A stretch of DNA of 64,000 bases from Tricholoma matsutake. Its lineage: Eukaryota > Basidiomycota > Agaricomycetes > Agaricales > Tricholomataceae. Position 1 is the stretch's first letter. Each line of letters starts with the position of its first letter. A program made the translations under genes and the position numbers. Shown here one piece after another: positions 36,140-47,388 of the stretch. Below the pieces are notes generated by a model. That model was not told where the DNA came from, did not search any database, and saw only the letters and a list, made by a program, of their open reading frames with translations. The DNA is taken from positions 7,006,001 through 7,070,000 of the forward strand of contig AP026545.1 of the NCBI GenBank assembly GCA_026075535.2, given 5' to 3'.

Positions 36140-36997
36140 AACATATTTGATGGCAATACTAGTATATAGAAATTTGGCCATCCAATGTCGAGTTATGTAG
36201 AGCAAGCTATACCACCATGTATTTCCACATTCAGAGCCATTGAAGCCAAACTTGTATTGCCAAGCCTTGATAGTCCATGCCAAGAAAGCTGCTGAGACAA
36301 TGCCTGCTTGCAACTGAGTCTTAGGGGATGGTGGGGATGGACTTGATGAAGAAATGAGTAATGAGTGTGAAGTTGGGGAAGCTTTTGTAGGCCATGTGAG
36401 TCATATTTGGGATGCTTGGATCCATGTCGTTCGATGTTGATAAAGGAGTGAACTAGCAATAAGTTTGGTAAACAAACATGATCACGCATGTCATGCATAT
36501 CAATGTGACTAATTGATGAATTGGGAAATTTTCTCACCTTACTGAGTGTATGTGGTGTGACCATCTTGAGTGACAGATCTCGAACATCACATTTCAACTT
36601 TCACTCAGCGCCCTGACTGAAGTCAGAATCAGACTGAAGTGCCTATAGTCCCTCCTATACATAAAGGTGTTGACCCACGTAAGTTGAGGTTTCAGCCTTC
36701 AGGTTATATCCTGCAACGTTGCCCTAGTAAGTTTGTGATACCCACTGCTTCACACCAAAATCCATTTATGAACCCGGCACTGAGGCAGATCACCATGGCT
36801 TCACCATCTCCCTCACAGGTGTGCTCTGGTTTGTCAGGGCCAGTCCGGTTTACACAAACATGATACTCCAAAGTTTTGGGATCTCAAACAGTTTATACAA
36901 AGATCAGGTCACTGCATCGGGCTCACGCAGTGGGTGTAGCCTTTGGTGTCCATTCATGGGTAACTGATTATCTCTGTAGTTCAATAATTCCTACTCC
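36140..36997. other. Region without a recognisable gene
   Basis: Open stretches exist on both strands (for example minus 36193-36597, which includes an intron-like GTGAGA...CTAG interval, and plus 36639-36863) but none resembles a known family. Confidence 0.3.
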
Positions 36998-37456
36998 ATG
37001 TTCGACAAAAAATCTCAACATCAAGAATTGGTAATAGCTTGGGCGATGTGGGATACACTGCATTTAGAGCTGCAGGTTGCTTCAAATTGGGTGTTAGAGG
37101 GAGAATGTGTTTTGCAATCATTGCGGGACCAAGTTCAGATAGCTCATATTCGGGTGGAGGAAATGAGTGAGGACATTGCTCACATGCAGGATTATTTCCA
37201 TGAAATTGGGGATCCAGAAAGCAGCAATCAGGTGTCCACCTCCATGGATGAAATTGATGTCCAGCCATCTGCTGGATGCATCTCTGAAGATGGCACTTCT
37301 GAGACCAGTCAGTCTCAAGGCAGTGAGAGAATGGCTATTGAGGATGCTCGAAGTGCTGAAGACACTAGAGATGTAGAAGTAATACTGACTCCTACTAGCA
37401 CCTCTACTCCCTTGACAGAGTCCGCCATAAAGAAATTAGCTGAAGATATCAAGTAG
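36998..37456 (+). CDS. Hypothetical acidic protein
   Basis: 152 residues from ATG 36998 to TAG 37456. The first 70 residues could form a helix or coiled coil (LRDQVQIAHIRVEEMSEDI); the rest is Ser/Thr/Glu-rich and probably disordered. Upstream exons are possible. No family recognised. Confidence 0.35.
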   Translation: MFDKKSQHQELVIAWAMWDTLHLELQVASNWVLEGECVLQSLRDQVQIAHIRVEEMSEDIAHMQDYFHEIGDPESSNQVSTSMDEIDVQPSAGCISEDGTSETSQSQGSERMAIEDARSAEDTRDVEVILTPTSTSTPLTESAIKKLAEDIK

Positions 37457-38390
37457 GGCACTGTAGAACCCAGAATGTAGTTTTATTGCATAAATGAAGC
37501 ATCACTTCAAGCTTCAAGTTCACTGATGAGATGAGATGCGGAAACCAGCATACATAACTATGCACAGGAGTATCCTCTGGTCATTCAATACCCAGATGAG
37601 GCTTAAGCACTGAGCCCCAGATTCAATGATTCATGACATGGTCAGTCGTTGGACTCGGTGGGGTCAGGATGGAGAGCACTCAGCTACGTGAGTACTTGAG
37701 CACTTGAGTGATCGATCAAAATCTATTTATAGGATAGGATTACTTCCCTGTCAATGAATGGCTCCCACAAGAAGAAAGTTAAAACATGTGTGCTATGGCT
37801 CGCTCTCTCTCTCTGTGAAAGCCTGCTGATTCAATTTATAGTAATTCAATCGATGGATTTGGAATGGCACTGCACTGATACCACTGGCAAGGTAATGATC
37901 AAAAGCACTCACCTCTTCTGACTGATCAGACCCTCACACCGAATAGTGGCTTTTTTGACCATGGCAATCTTGAATAAGCTCTGCATCATGTTGCTCTCGC
38001 TGCAAGCTTCGGTCAAGTACTCACCATATCATTACAGATCTAAGACCACTGGCAGCTTGATCAGTATATCCAAGGTCAGCCATGGTCCTGACCTAAGGGC
38101 GAACGAGGCTAAAATGTAAATTGCGCCACACTGGTGGCAGGGGTTCCAGGGATCTGTCACCTTGACCCTAGACCAGTTTGGTCATGATGTTAACTGCAGG
38201 CTGGTGAAGCGCTGATGTCATGACAGACCTCCAGACCTCCAGGCAATGTCAGTCATGACACTGACTTGAGGCGAGGCTTGTGAGCAATGCACAAACTCAT
38301 CTCTAACTGGCACTTCCAACAGCAGTTCCAGATTCGTCCCTTCCCCTACTAAGAGTCAAAACCAAAGTCACACCGGTTGCCCCACTTTCA
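37457..38390. other. Intergenic region
   Basis: No credible ORF. It contains a short CT dinucleotide run near 37800. It probably includes the promoter of the gene starting at 38391. Confidence 0.4.
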
Positions 38391-39981
38391 ATGGAGATGG
38401 TTGGTGGAAAAGGGAAGCGGAGGCAGATCAAGGGAGGCTCTTCCTCATCCTCAGAGTCTGCAGGCTCATGCCCTTCCAATGTCGAGTCATCTCAGAAGAG
38501 GTCAAGCAAATACAGGAAGGCAAGCACTGGGAAGACTGCCACATCTGGGTCCCGCTACTCTCAGAAGGCAAAGATTGGCTCAGACATGATGGACTACTTC
38601 GAGTTAACTGCCAAAAATAGGATGAGTGGGCTTGCGATTGTGACCCTTGGCTTTGAGGACATGGCTGCATGGCAGGAGAGTGCAGTCGATTCACTCCGCT
38701 GGGCGAAGGTGGAGTATGAGCAGTTGAGACAAACTGGTAAGTGCCCAGCACTCCAGTTAACTGGTGTTTTGCTCATGAGTGTCAAAGTTGTTGAAGCAGA
38801 TTCCATGTCTTGGCCTGAGGATATGGTTGCTCGTGTGTGTCTAAATTCCGAGGACTCGGGGTATGCTTTTGATGCTAGCTACAGGTTGCCAAGCAGGTCC
38901 AGACTTCACGGACCAACATCTACAGCCTTGCAAGACAAAATGTGCACCGCTTCTACAAGCTGGACCTGTTAGAAGAGCAGGCTTCAGGGTGCTCAGAGGA
39001 GCAGCTAGTGGGAAAGAACGCTGAGCATGCTGCCTGCAAGGCAAAAGAATTGCTTGACAACCAAGGCTACGTCCATGGGCTCAATGAAGAGGTAAGCTGA
39101 AGTTCATGCCATATGAAGAGGTTGGACCAAGCTTAACTATCAACAGGGAAAGGTCTTCGAGCTCTTCGGGAGCGATGGGCTGAAGGCTTTCATGGTTGAG
39201 GTCATGAAGTCACTAGCTGTGATGTTGAACAAGGAGCTCTTCATGCCACACCTGGGTTTTGGGTGCATCTCCTTTCTCACTATTTGTGTAGGTGCATGGG
39301 TCATGGATCACATTCTGTCACTCACCCCTGCTCAAGCTCTGCTCAGCATTGCAGGAGGTTGCTGAGAAAAATGCTAGTTCAAAAGCAGCTGGTAAGTCCA
39401 GGGATGGAGACAAGTGGGTGAGTAAAAGGGGAAAGCCCTCAACTTACCTTAGTGGTGATAAATGGAAGAACAAGCCACATGTGCTAACTGAGCAGCTGAG
39501 GGCTCTTTGGGATGACCCAGAAGAGGAGATGACACGGAGGAGAATCTGGAATATGGGATACAGCAGGGATGAACCAGGCCCAGCCATCGTCCCTTCAATG
39601 GGCCCATCCTCCCAGCCAGCTCCTGTTCCCACCGAGCAGCCAGACAGCTGGGCAGAGCCTTTCTCCGATAGTGGGCAGGCTCCATTTGACCCTGCCATGA
39701 CTTTGCAAGGTGACATCCCAGAAATGGCTTCCAATCCTGGGGAGGCACCATTTCTTTCAAATGTGTACAGTGCGGCCAACTATACAATAGGCCCTGGCTA
39801 CACCCCCAGCTTCATGCCTGCTTATGTTGATCCTAAGTACCAACAATGGTTGGCAGAGGATGGGTTCATTTACCAGAATCCAGGACCATTTGATGCAAGT
39901 GCTAGCAGTACCAGCCAAGCACTCCCACCAGGTGATGGATCATTTGGCTATGCCTCTGGGTACTACCACCCATACAGCTGA
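38391..39981 (+). CDS. Uncharacterised multi-exon protein with disordered ends
   Basis: The N-terminal part is basic and Ser-rich (GKGKRRQIKGGSSSSS), followed by a helical domain (YFELTAKNRMSGLAIVTLGF onward). Likely exons: 38391-38736, 38788-38860, about 38908-39091, about 39147-39287 and about 39356-39981, with GT-AG introns (GTAAGT, GTATGC, GTAAGC, GTAGGT donors). The phase between exons 2 and 3 does not fit cleanly, so one boundary is wrong or there is a frameshift. The last exon is 200 residues of Pro/Ser/Tyr-rich sequence (PSSQPAPVPTEQ, FGYASGYYHPYS). No family recognised. It lies inside the spacer of the 1.6-kb inverted repeat and ends about 185 bp before its right arm. Confidence 0.5.
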
Positions 39982-40166
39982 GGGGAGAAGGGTTGAGCCC
40001 TGTCTAAGTTGGGCTTAGTTTGGCATGCTGAAGTCATTTTTTCTGCTTGAATTTTATTTTAGCTGTCTCAATTTGGACAACCCCTAGCCTCCTGTATAGA
40101 TGCACTGTGTCTTTTTGTCTGTTGTCTTGGAGGAGGGTGACACTTCTATATATGATCAATTTTATG

Positions 40167-41825
40167 AAATGAACTGCTAGGAGGGACCTCTGACAAAGAG
40201 CTTTCAGATGCGGAATCCTGGCAGGAGGATTTGGACTCAGACACATTAGAGACAGTCGACATGTACCATTCACAGATTCTTTGAAAATAGAGAGGTGAAA
40301 AGTCATTCGGCCCACAGCGACCTGAAATAACTCACTGACTCAGAATGTTTATTTTTTTCCGGATTGAGAGTCTCAATTGATGATGTAACCTTGATGATGT
40401 AACCTTCAGCAAAAGTGTGCATGCACACTTTTGAGCTTGTGTCATGTGACATATGGCCATATAAGTACTAACCCAACTCTTGAACTTGAAGCTTGACACT
40501 CCGTCTTACTTGTCTTACTTGTCTCACTCATGCATCGCTCAGAGGGTTTTGACCAGCAAAGCCTCGCTGTCAGAAGGATATCCAATGCAAATTTCTGGAC
40601 AATGGCCTGGTTTACACCCATCTTATTTGACCCAGAGGGTACAAAGTGTTTGGGCCAAAGTCACCCAGAATTTCAGGTAAGAATTCAAGACTTCAGCTTC
40701 AATACCTATCCTGATAGTTTAAATTGTGTTGCAGAAATTTATTGATACTACTACAGGCTGGGAACAACTGGAGACGACGTCTGATATTCAACGTGCTTGC
40801 CGAGTCCTTAAGCATCTTGCCGAGTCATCTACCCCTGGAGAGCCTATTTCAAAGCACCAAGCTGTTGTTTATGGGGCCCTATTCAACTACCGACTGTTGG
40901 ATGTTGTAGCATCAGTTTACAACCTCCTTCCTGACGAGATCGCCCCAGCTAAGCAGAGGGCTGCTGAAGTGTCTATGCCAACGCGCTTGGTAGCTTTTAA
41001 TTCTGCACCATTATGTGACAGTACTAACAGGGCACTTTATAGGATCGTAAAGGGGTTTTCGCGGACTGGCCAAAACTCTTGGAGCAGGCAGGACAGGATC
41101 TAGCCCAAGTGCAGGGTCTAGCCCAAGTGCAGGGTCTGGCTAGCGACGTTGGTGTGATGGGGAAAAATGGGCCTGCAGCATGCTTCCAGCTCCTTTCTAA
41201 ATTCACCTCAACCAAGAATGTGGCCTGGAGGTCTTACAACTTTATCGCATCGGCATTTGCTCTTTCACTGCAGTTAAATGTTTGTGGATAGTGTTGATAG
41301 CTTTCAGTGAATTGCTAAGGACCGTTCTTTTCTTACACAGGGACCTCTTAGGATTACGAACGACATATTGGACAACTTTTATCCGTGAGTTAATGGGTAT
41401 TTATGTATTGGAATATTTGTTACGTGATAATATTGCAGGCAAGTGAATGGCTCTGGCCCAGATCTGAAACTGGCCTTCAAAGGCACTAACCGTGCTGCAT
41501 CGATGGAGATCCCCCTCTGCATTGCACTGGGGATTTCTCCTCTCTGCTTGTTGACAAAGAGGCCTCTGATTGAACAAAAAATAAGCAAGAAAGCAATTTT
41601 TAACGCAAGTACTATCTATGAAATTGTTATGTTGTTGACTGGTTTTGTAGGTTTGGCAAGCCCTGGGCACTCATCACCCCAAGATTCTTTCTGACATTGA
41701 AAAGATCTTGTGGAAAGCCCTCTTTCAAGCCGCACATTCCCCTGACTCCCTGGAGGATATCCTGCGGGCAGCTATAGATGCCTCACTCGTAATCCTCCGG
41801 TCAAGCGCTGAAGATGATAGATGTG
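40167..41825. repeat. Right arm of the 1.6-kb inverted repeat
   Basis: 1659 bp, inverted relative to 28747-30372. It begins with a fragment of the Plavaka C-terminus (SWQEDLDSDTLETVDMYHSQIL and stop, to about 40284) without the rest of the transposase, then contains the gene X promoter and gene. Confidence 0.92.
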
Positions 41826-41830
41826 CATAG
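40530..41830 (+). CDS. Uncharacterised gene X, copy 2 (C-terminus replaced)
   Basis: Exons 40530-40676, 40735-40989, 41043-41279, 41341-41384, 41439-41604 and 41651-41830. The introns are those of copy 1, including the GC-AG intron 41605-41650 and a 53-bp intron with TACTAAC. The start is ATG 40530 (MHRSEGFDQQ). The protein is about 343 residues and open throughout. It ends early at TAG 41828-41830 because the acidic tail found in copy 1 is replaced by a third partial repeat that starts here. Promoter-like ATATAAGTACTAACCC lies about 70 bp upstream of the start (about 40459). Confidence 0.65.
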
Positions 41831-42207
41831 ACAGTCGACATATACCATTCACAGATTCTTTGAAAATAGAGAGGTGAAAAGTCATTCGGCCCACAGTGAC
41901 CCACAGCGACCTCAGAATGTTTATTTTTTTCCGGATTGAGAGTCTCAATTGATGATGTAACCTTGATGATGTAACCTTGAGCAAAAGTGTGCATGCACAC
42001 TTTTGAGCTTGTGTCATGTGACATATGGCCATATAAGTACTAACCCAACTCTTGAACTTGAAGCTTGATGCTCCGTCTTACTTGTCTTACTTGTCTCACT
42101 CATGCGTCGCTCAGAGGGTTTCGACCAGCAAAGCCTCACTGTCAGAAGGATATCCAATGCAAATTTCTGGACAATGGCCTGGTTTACACCCGTCTTATTT
42201 GACCCAG
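41829..42207 (+). repeat. Third partial copy of the gene X 5' region
   Basis: Direct repeat of 40250-40635: the end of the Plavaka coding region, the promoter, and the first exon of gene X up to the FDPE position. After ACCCAG the sequence diverges into the promoter of the next gene. It gives that gene a ready-made upstream region. Confidence 0.88.
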
Positions 42208-42359
42208 TGCTTTGTACTACAAAGCATCAGGTGACATTTTTACTGATTTGAAGAACTGTGACTGTTTTGCATCGCAATCACGTGTCAAATGTACCCACTT
42301 ATATAACACGATTTCTTTTGTTTATCCTACAAACACCATCCCCTGCTGAATCGCCATGC

Positions 42360-44696
42360 ATGCTCCTCATTGCCGAGCTTGATGACGTGGGGGCCTCACC
42401 ATCTTCCCCACCTCTCTTTTCACTACCACCACCATCTTCTCATCTCTGCTGGGATGGTGCCACAAGGGCAGCATCCTCCTCCTTGACTCCATCATCCCCC
42501 CCTTTCACAAGCACTGCATCACCTCAAGCACTTGACCCTACTCCAGAGAGAACACTGCTGTTAAATCAGATGAGGTGTGTGCAGGTCTACAGTGGTTGAG
42601 TCTGTTTCCCTCACTGAATCTCCTACAGCCCCCCTCCCCTCCTCTATGCCACACCCTGTCACCTACAAATGCTTCTCAGTGACTATGTTGCCTGCAATGA
42701 ACCGCTTTCTTGTGCAGCCATGATCAAGGCTTGTGACTCCAATATTAAAGATGATTTCCTGGCACTTCAATCCTCTGGCCTCCAACTTGGGACCCTGCTT
42801 CAGGAAGGAGCTTCAAAAGGCAGCTGTTTTGCCCCAGAGTCCACTACACTCAAGCCTCAAAACAGGCAGCCAGTGGAAGAAGCCCTCCCCTGCATTTATG
42901 ATTCAGACCTCAGTGAACCCGATCCCCCAGCTTTCCAGGTGGAGAGCCAGAAGTGTGCACATGAGATGGGGGGGAATGCCGGTGGATTGTGGACATGAGC
43001 AACTCAGGCTTCCTTTATCTCCTTTCACCCCTTTGACAGCTATGGATCACCATGTGCCCCTCCATCCACAGCCCAGCAGTCCCCCAAGCTGCTCACTGCA
43101 GTGCCTGCTCCAGTGCCGAAGAAGCGATGAAAGACTGTGCCAGCTTCAATCGAGGTGACTCAGCCCCTGGAAGCAGCTGCCCCTGTGAGCAAAAGGGTCA
43201 GGAAGAGGGGCCTTGGGTCGAAGAGGCTGAGGGCAGGGAGAGAGAAGCAGGAGCAGAAGGCAGGCATGAGTGAGGGCAGAATGCGCCGGCTTTGTGAGCA
43301 GACCTTCCGAGAGGGAGAGGCAGTGTGCTCGGATGAGTTCTCAATGCAGCAGCACGGCTCCCCATCTTCATCAGGTTGGCAAGGTCGGGCCCCGCCAAAA
43401 AAAATACAGGAAGAGCTCAGGGGGTTGTATGAAAGTGGAGAGATCCTGCAGCTACTGCGGGTGTTCTTCCCCATCCCCTACCCGGTGCCCCCCAGGTAAG
43501 TAGAGCCCTTGTGTGTGGAAACCACACTGATCACAGGGAAAGTGTTCCGAAAGAGCGGGGGACCTTCCTCGTGGATGCCGATGGCTGCGTGTTCACCTAC
43601 CGCTCCTTTCAAGCCCAGTGGCTCTGCTCTCAGGCCAGTGAGCTCTCTGAAGCAACACAGGCACTACTCAGCGATGCCCTCATGGACCAATCACTAGAGA
43701 AGAAATGCAAGCTTGGGCCCCATGGGCCCCAATTCCCCTGTATTATTGGGCACCAGCGACAGTACCAATGGGTAAGCCCATCCATCCTGAAGCCCAAGGG
43801 GGTCTTCTGACACCCCCGGGATTTTAGAGCGCCGATCTCACCGCATTCCACAAAAACAACCTTGCAAAAGTTGAAGTCTTCATGAAGGCACCCATCATAA
43901 TTCGGATAAAGTGAGCCATTGGAGCACTTGGCTCCTCTCTTTCTGATGCCCACACAGCAGGTGGGTGGAGCAGGTCGTGCGGCAGGTTTTTTCCGGGGTT
44001 GCCAAGCGCTTTGATGAATCCTCCAGTTGGTACAAGAAGAGGGGCATCGTGCCTCTCTTTGGCATGTATTGGAACCTGTGCATAAATGCCTCCTTCCCAA
44101 ATCAGGTGCGAGTACACTGTGGCCCCCATGCAGACCGAAAAAACATAGTGGGCATCTGCACCCTGCTGGACTACGAGCTTCCTGGCAGTCAGTGCACCTT
44201 TCTTTCGGAGACAGTTTTCTCACGGGGTTTTCAGCAAACTTCAACCACACAATGAGGTCCTGGCTTGTCATCTGGGAGGCAGGGGTTGTGATTGAGCTCC
44301 CACCCTGGGTGCTCCTTCTATACCCATCCTCCCTCCTATACCACTTCAACATTGACATTCATGGTAGGTCTCCCAAAGGGTTTTTTTTACCCAATTTACT
44401 GCACCCCAGCTATTCAGTTCCTGGCAACAGATGGTCTGCAGTGACCAACTCCTGCAAACTCCAGGCCTATCACAGCAGGTGATGAATGCGGTTGAGGAAG
44501 CCTGGTGTACTTCAACCAGGCAACCATGTACCAGACATCAGAGACAGGGTATGCAACAATTGGAGAAGCTGTTGAAGCAGGGGACTTGGGTAAAGTGGAC
44601 TACAGAATGAGTGCCCAAGCAGCATTCACAAAGTATGCAAAGTACTTTCCAGTAAAGACAGCACCATGTGCACATCAGCTGAACTTGGACAAATAG
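42360..44696 (+). pseudogene. TET/JBP-like 2-oxoglutarate/Fe(II) dioxygenase gene, decayed
   Basis: A TATA box (TTATATAA, about 42299) precedes ATG 42360. The N-terminal half is low-complexity (Ser/Pro, then a basic stretch about 43150-43260). The C-terminal half has the double-stranded beta-helix pattern of Fe(II) dioxygenases: HAD at 44127-44135 (H-x-D) followed by WLVIWEAGVVIELPP and LYPSSLLYHFNID with the distal His at about 44342. This fits the basidiomycete TET/JBP-like group, members of which oxidise methylcytosine and are often found with DNA transposons; the subgroup is my judgement. Introns include about 43496-43536 and 44190-44235. Breaks: TGA near 43909, a CA insertion frameshift near 43955, and TGA near 44443 and 44483 where Arg is expected. 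Confidence 0.5.
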
Positions 44697-46509
44697 CAGT
44701 ATTACTATGATTATCTGAGGACTAGCAACTGTAATAGGAGTCTTTCCTGCACCTGATAATCCCACCAATCACCTCTTATTAGAGGTGGAGCTACATATGA
44801 GGTCCTCTAATAAGAGGGAATTAAATGTGTATGGCCCTCCTCCGATAAACCTTGAATAAATATAGTGTAGACTCCTCCAAGACATCTACATCATGTGCCG
44901 GACATCAGTACCTGCCATCAGTGTCATCGGCTACTGTCACCATCAAGGCCATCAATTTCTCCCATCACTGTCGGCTTATGTCCGCCCACATTGGCTAACG
45001 TTGTGCTCACTGTCTCTGACAGCGAGCTCACTATTTCCTTCACTCTGCCCTGTTTCCCTTGGTTTCTTTTGCTTACATTAACTACATGTGTACATAGAAT
45101 GACTACCTGCCATCCTTTCCACTTTACCTGCCCTGATAAGCCTGCTAGAGCACTACCTTCTTGAAGTGAGAATGAGAGATTGTTGTACTTATGCATGAGG
45201 CTCTCCCTTGATATCCAGGCCAATAAAATCATGTTAAGGTCTGTGTACACAAGAGGGATAAGTGTTCTAGCCCATAAGGCAGTGACTACAGTGGGAAAAA
45301 AGCGAAAATGTAGGGGAGGAGGAGAGGGTACCCACTGCTGAGCTGGCATGTGGATCAGGACCAAAGATGTACAGCCAAAAGGGTGTAAGGGTACCATATA
45401 GAGTGGTATACAAAGTATAGAGACTAGGGGGCCAGTGGGTGGATGTCAAATTATGTGTTAGTGTGATATCAGAGATGGTGACTCACCAGCTCTCCTGTTC
45501 ATCCCACTGCATGAACGAGCATCATAAATGTATAATAGAGACCTTACAAACTATGGGGAGAGCCTACCATCAAAGCTACATGGGATAAGATGGTCAAAAA
45601 AGCGAACTAGGGGTGGGGAGGAGGAATACTTGCTGCATGAGATCTGTGGCACAAAAGTGTTCACTTTCTTCGTTTTCCAGGTCTATAGGTGAATTAAATA
45701 AAAGGTCTGTATGTCTAATGAGATGGGACTGAGGTCCTGGCTCACAGGGGCATGGGTTTCCCATCAACAGAACAGAACTTTGCTCATAATTGGTCATGCA
45801 CATTTCCTATTGTCCAAATCTCCTTCTGAGCAGTTAGGGTAGTCACCTACCCTATATTTATAGCCTACAAGTCAATTATATGATAGTCAATACTTTGAGC
45901 TACAGAGTAGGATCTACACCTACTCACCTAATCTCCTTGTTACTCAATGCCAGGTCATGGTACCCATTATTGGCAACATGTACGAGCATACCAAGGTACT
46001 ATAAGTAGAATTAACACCTTGGAATGGTCCATGAGTCTGTACAAGAGGGATGGAGAGTCAATATATTAAGATAGGTTATACTCACTCACCAAAGGCCAGC
46101 AGAGCTTCAGCTTCTCAATATGGTACATAAAATAGTGCATAGTAATATATCTTATGAAATTCCCTTGAGCTATAGTCCATCCAGATAGCAGGAGAGGCCA
46201 TGCCATACACTAGAGAGGTAGGTTGAAGCAAGTGTTCCAAAAAAGGCAATAACTCAAACATAGCTCAACAGTGACACAATGAGCTATTGATCAGAGGATG
46301 GGGATAGAATTAGGGAAGTGTATTTCATAGAATGCAAGAGAGATGAAGGTAATCCATCAAGAACTGGAGGCAGGATGTTCAAGAGAGTGATGATGATGAA
46401 TGGTGTGATCAGGATTGCATATTGCACATATCTCACTTGTTACCCATGAACCACCTTTGGTCCTGCTGATGGCCTATGCAATGAATCCTCTTCTATCTAT
46501 CCCATCAAT
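44697..46509. other. Region without a recognisable gene
   Basis: Only short open stretches on either strand. A purine-rich motif (AAAAAAGCGAA followed by TAGGGG and GGAGGAGG) occurs twice, near 45297 and 45596, so part of this may be an old duplication or transposon remnant. Confidence 0.4.
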
Positions 46510-46887
46510 GACTTTTGTAGTGAATTTGAAGTCCTCTACTGTCAGCGGCGTCCAGAAAGACTTCATTTTGTGCAGCAGAGTATTCATGCTCTAACACATC
46601 TTGCACCTGAAACTGTTCAAATTGGGCCTGGAATTTGTTCTTCACAATGGACAATGGAGAGAACTATTGGAAACTTGGTTGCAGAGATTCGTCAGCCTTC
46701 TAATCCCTATGCAAATCTGTCACAGCGAGGTCTGCAGTGATCCCAAGTTAATGCAATAAAAGCCATATATCCTGATCTGGATGAGGAAACAAATACAATA
46801 CCAAGAGGGGCTATTAATCTTGGTAATGATTTTGTTCTTCGAAGGGGTTCCAGACAAGTTCCACTCACCAGACGAGATCCACAATAG
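46510..46887 (+). pseudogene. CACTA-like (tnp2-type) transposase C-terminal remnant
   Basis: Reading frame from about 46510 to TAG 46885-46887 with one internal TGA at 46738-46740. It contains FEVLYCQRRPERLHFV, ALTHLAPETVQIGPG, SQWTMERTIGNL and QPSNPYANLSQRG, the block near the C-terminus of tnp2/CACTA-like transposases of mushrooms. RG-L-Q-stop-SQVNA suggests Arg changed to stop. No other part of the protein is present nearby; decayed coding sequence may continue to about 47090. Confidence 0.6.
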
Positions 46888-47300
46888 ATGGGTAGCACAA
46901 GTAAACTGACAACTACACTTAGACATCCTGTCCACAAACAGGAAGCTGCAAGACAGAAGTGCTCTGACACAGGGAATTATACTCCAAACCTGGAGTGGAG
47001 TCCTAAAGGATGAAGACAGTCTGCCGAATAACTGGATCTGGCAGCAAGGGGTTTTAGTTGGTATTTCATCTCGCCGCCCTCCAGGGCGGAATAGATAATA
47101 GTTTAGGGCCATGGCCCTATCCTATAATCTTTGAGATGGCGAGTCCAACACTGCTGGCACATGGTAGTGTACGTAAAGGTATTTCCTCTAGGTGATATTT
47201 TCAGGTCTTCAGCAATGATTTCCCTAACTCAGTGCATCCTTCCATGCTGACCTTGTCAGTTGTCGGAGTTGACCGGAGCTTTGGGCTCAAGCGTTCCACC

Positions 47301-47324
47301 AAAAAAAAAAAAAAAAAAAAAAAA
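47301..47324 (+). repeat. A24 homopolymer
   Basis: An uninterrupted run of 24 A on the plus strand. It could be the tail of a retroposed sequence, but no flanking duplication or Pol III boxes were recognised upstream. Confidence 0.5.
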
Positions 47325-47388
47325 CAATTGATGACTAACTTAAACACATTTCAGAACAGCTTTGACTCAAACCTTTTGCTTGAACAAA

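Noticed and set aside
47301..47324. LINE or SINE 3' end at the A24 run
   Set aside because: No reverse transcriptase, Pol III promoter boxes or flanking duplication could be recognised; kept only as a homopolymer.
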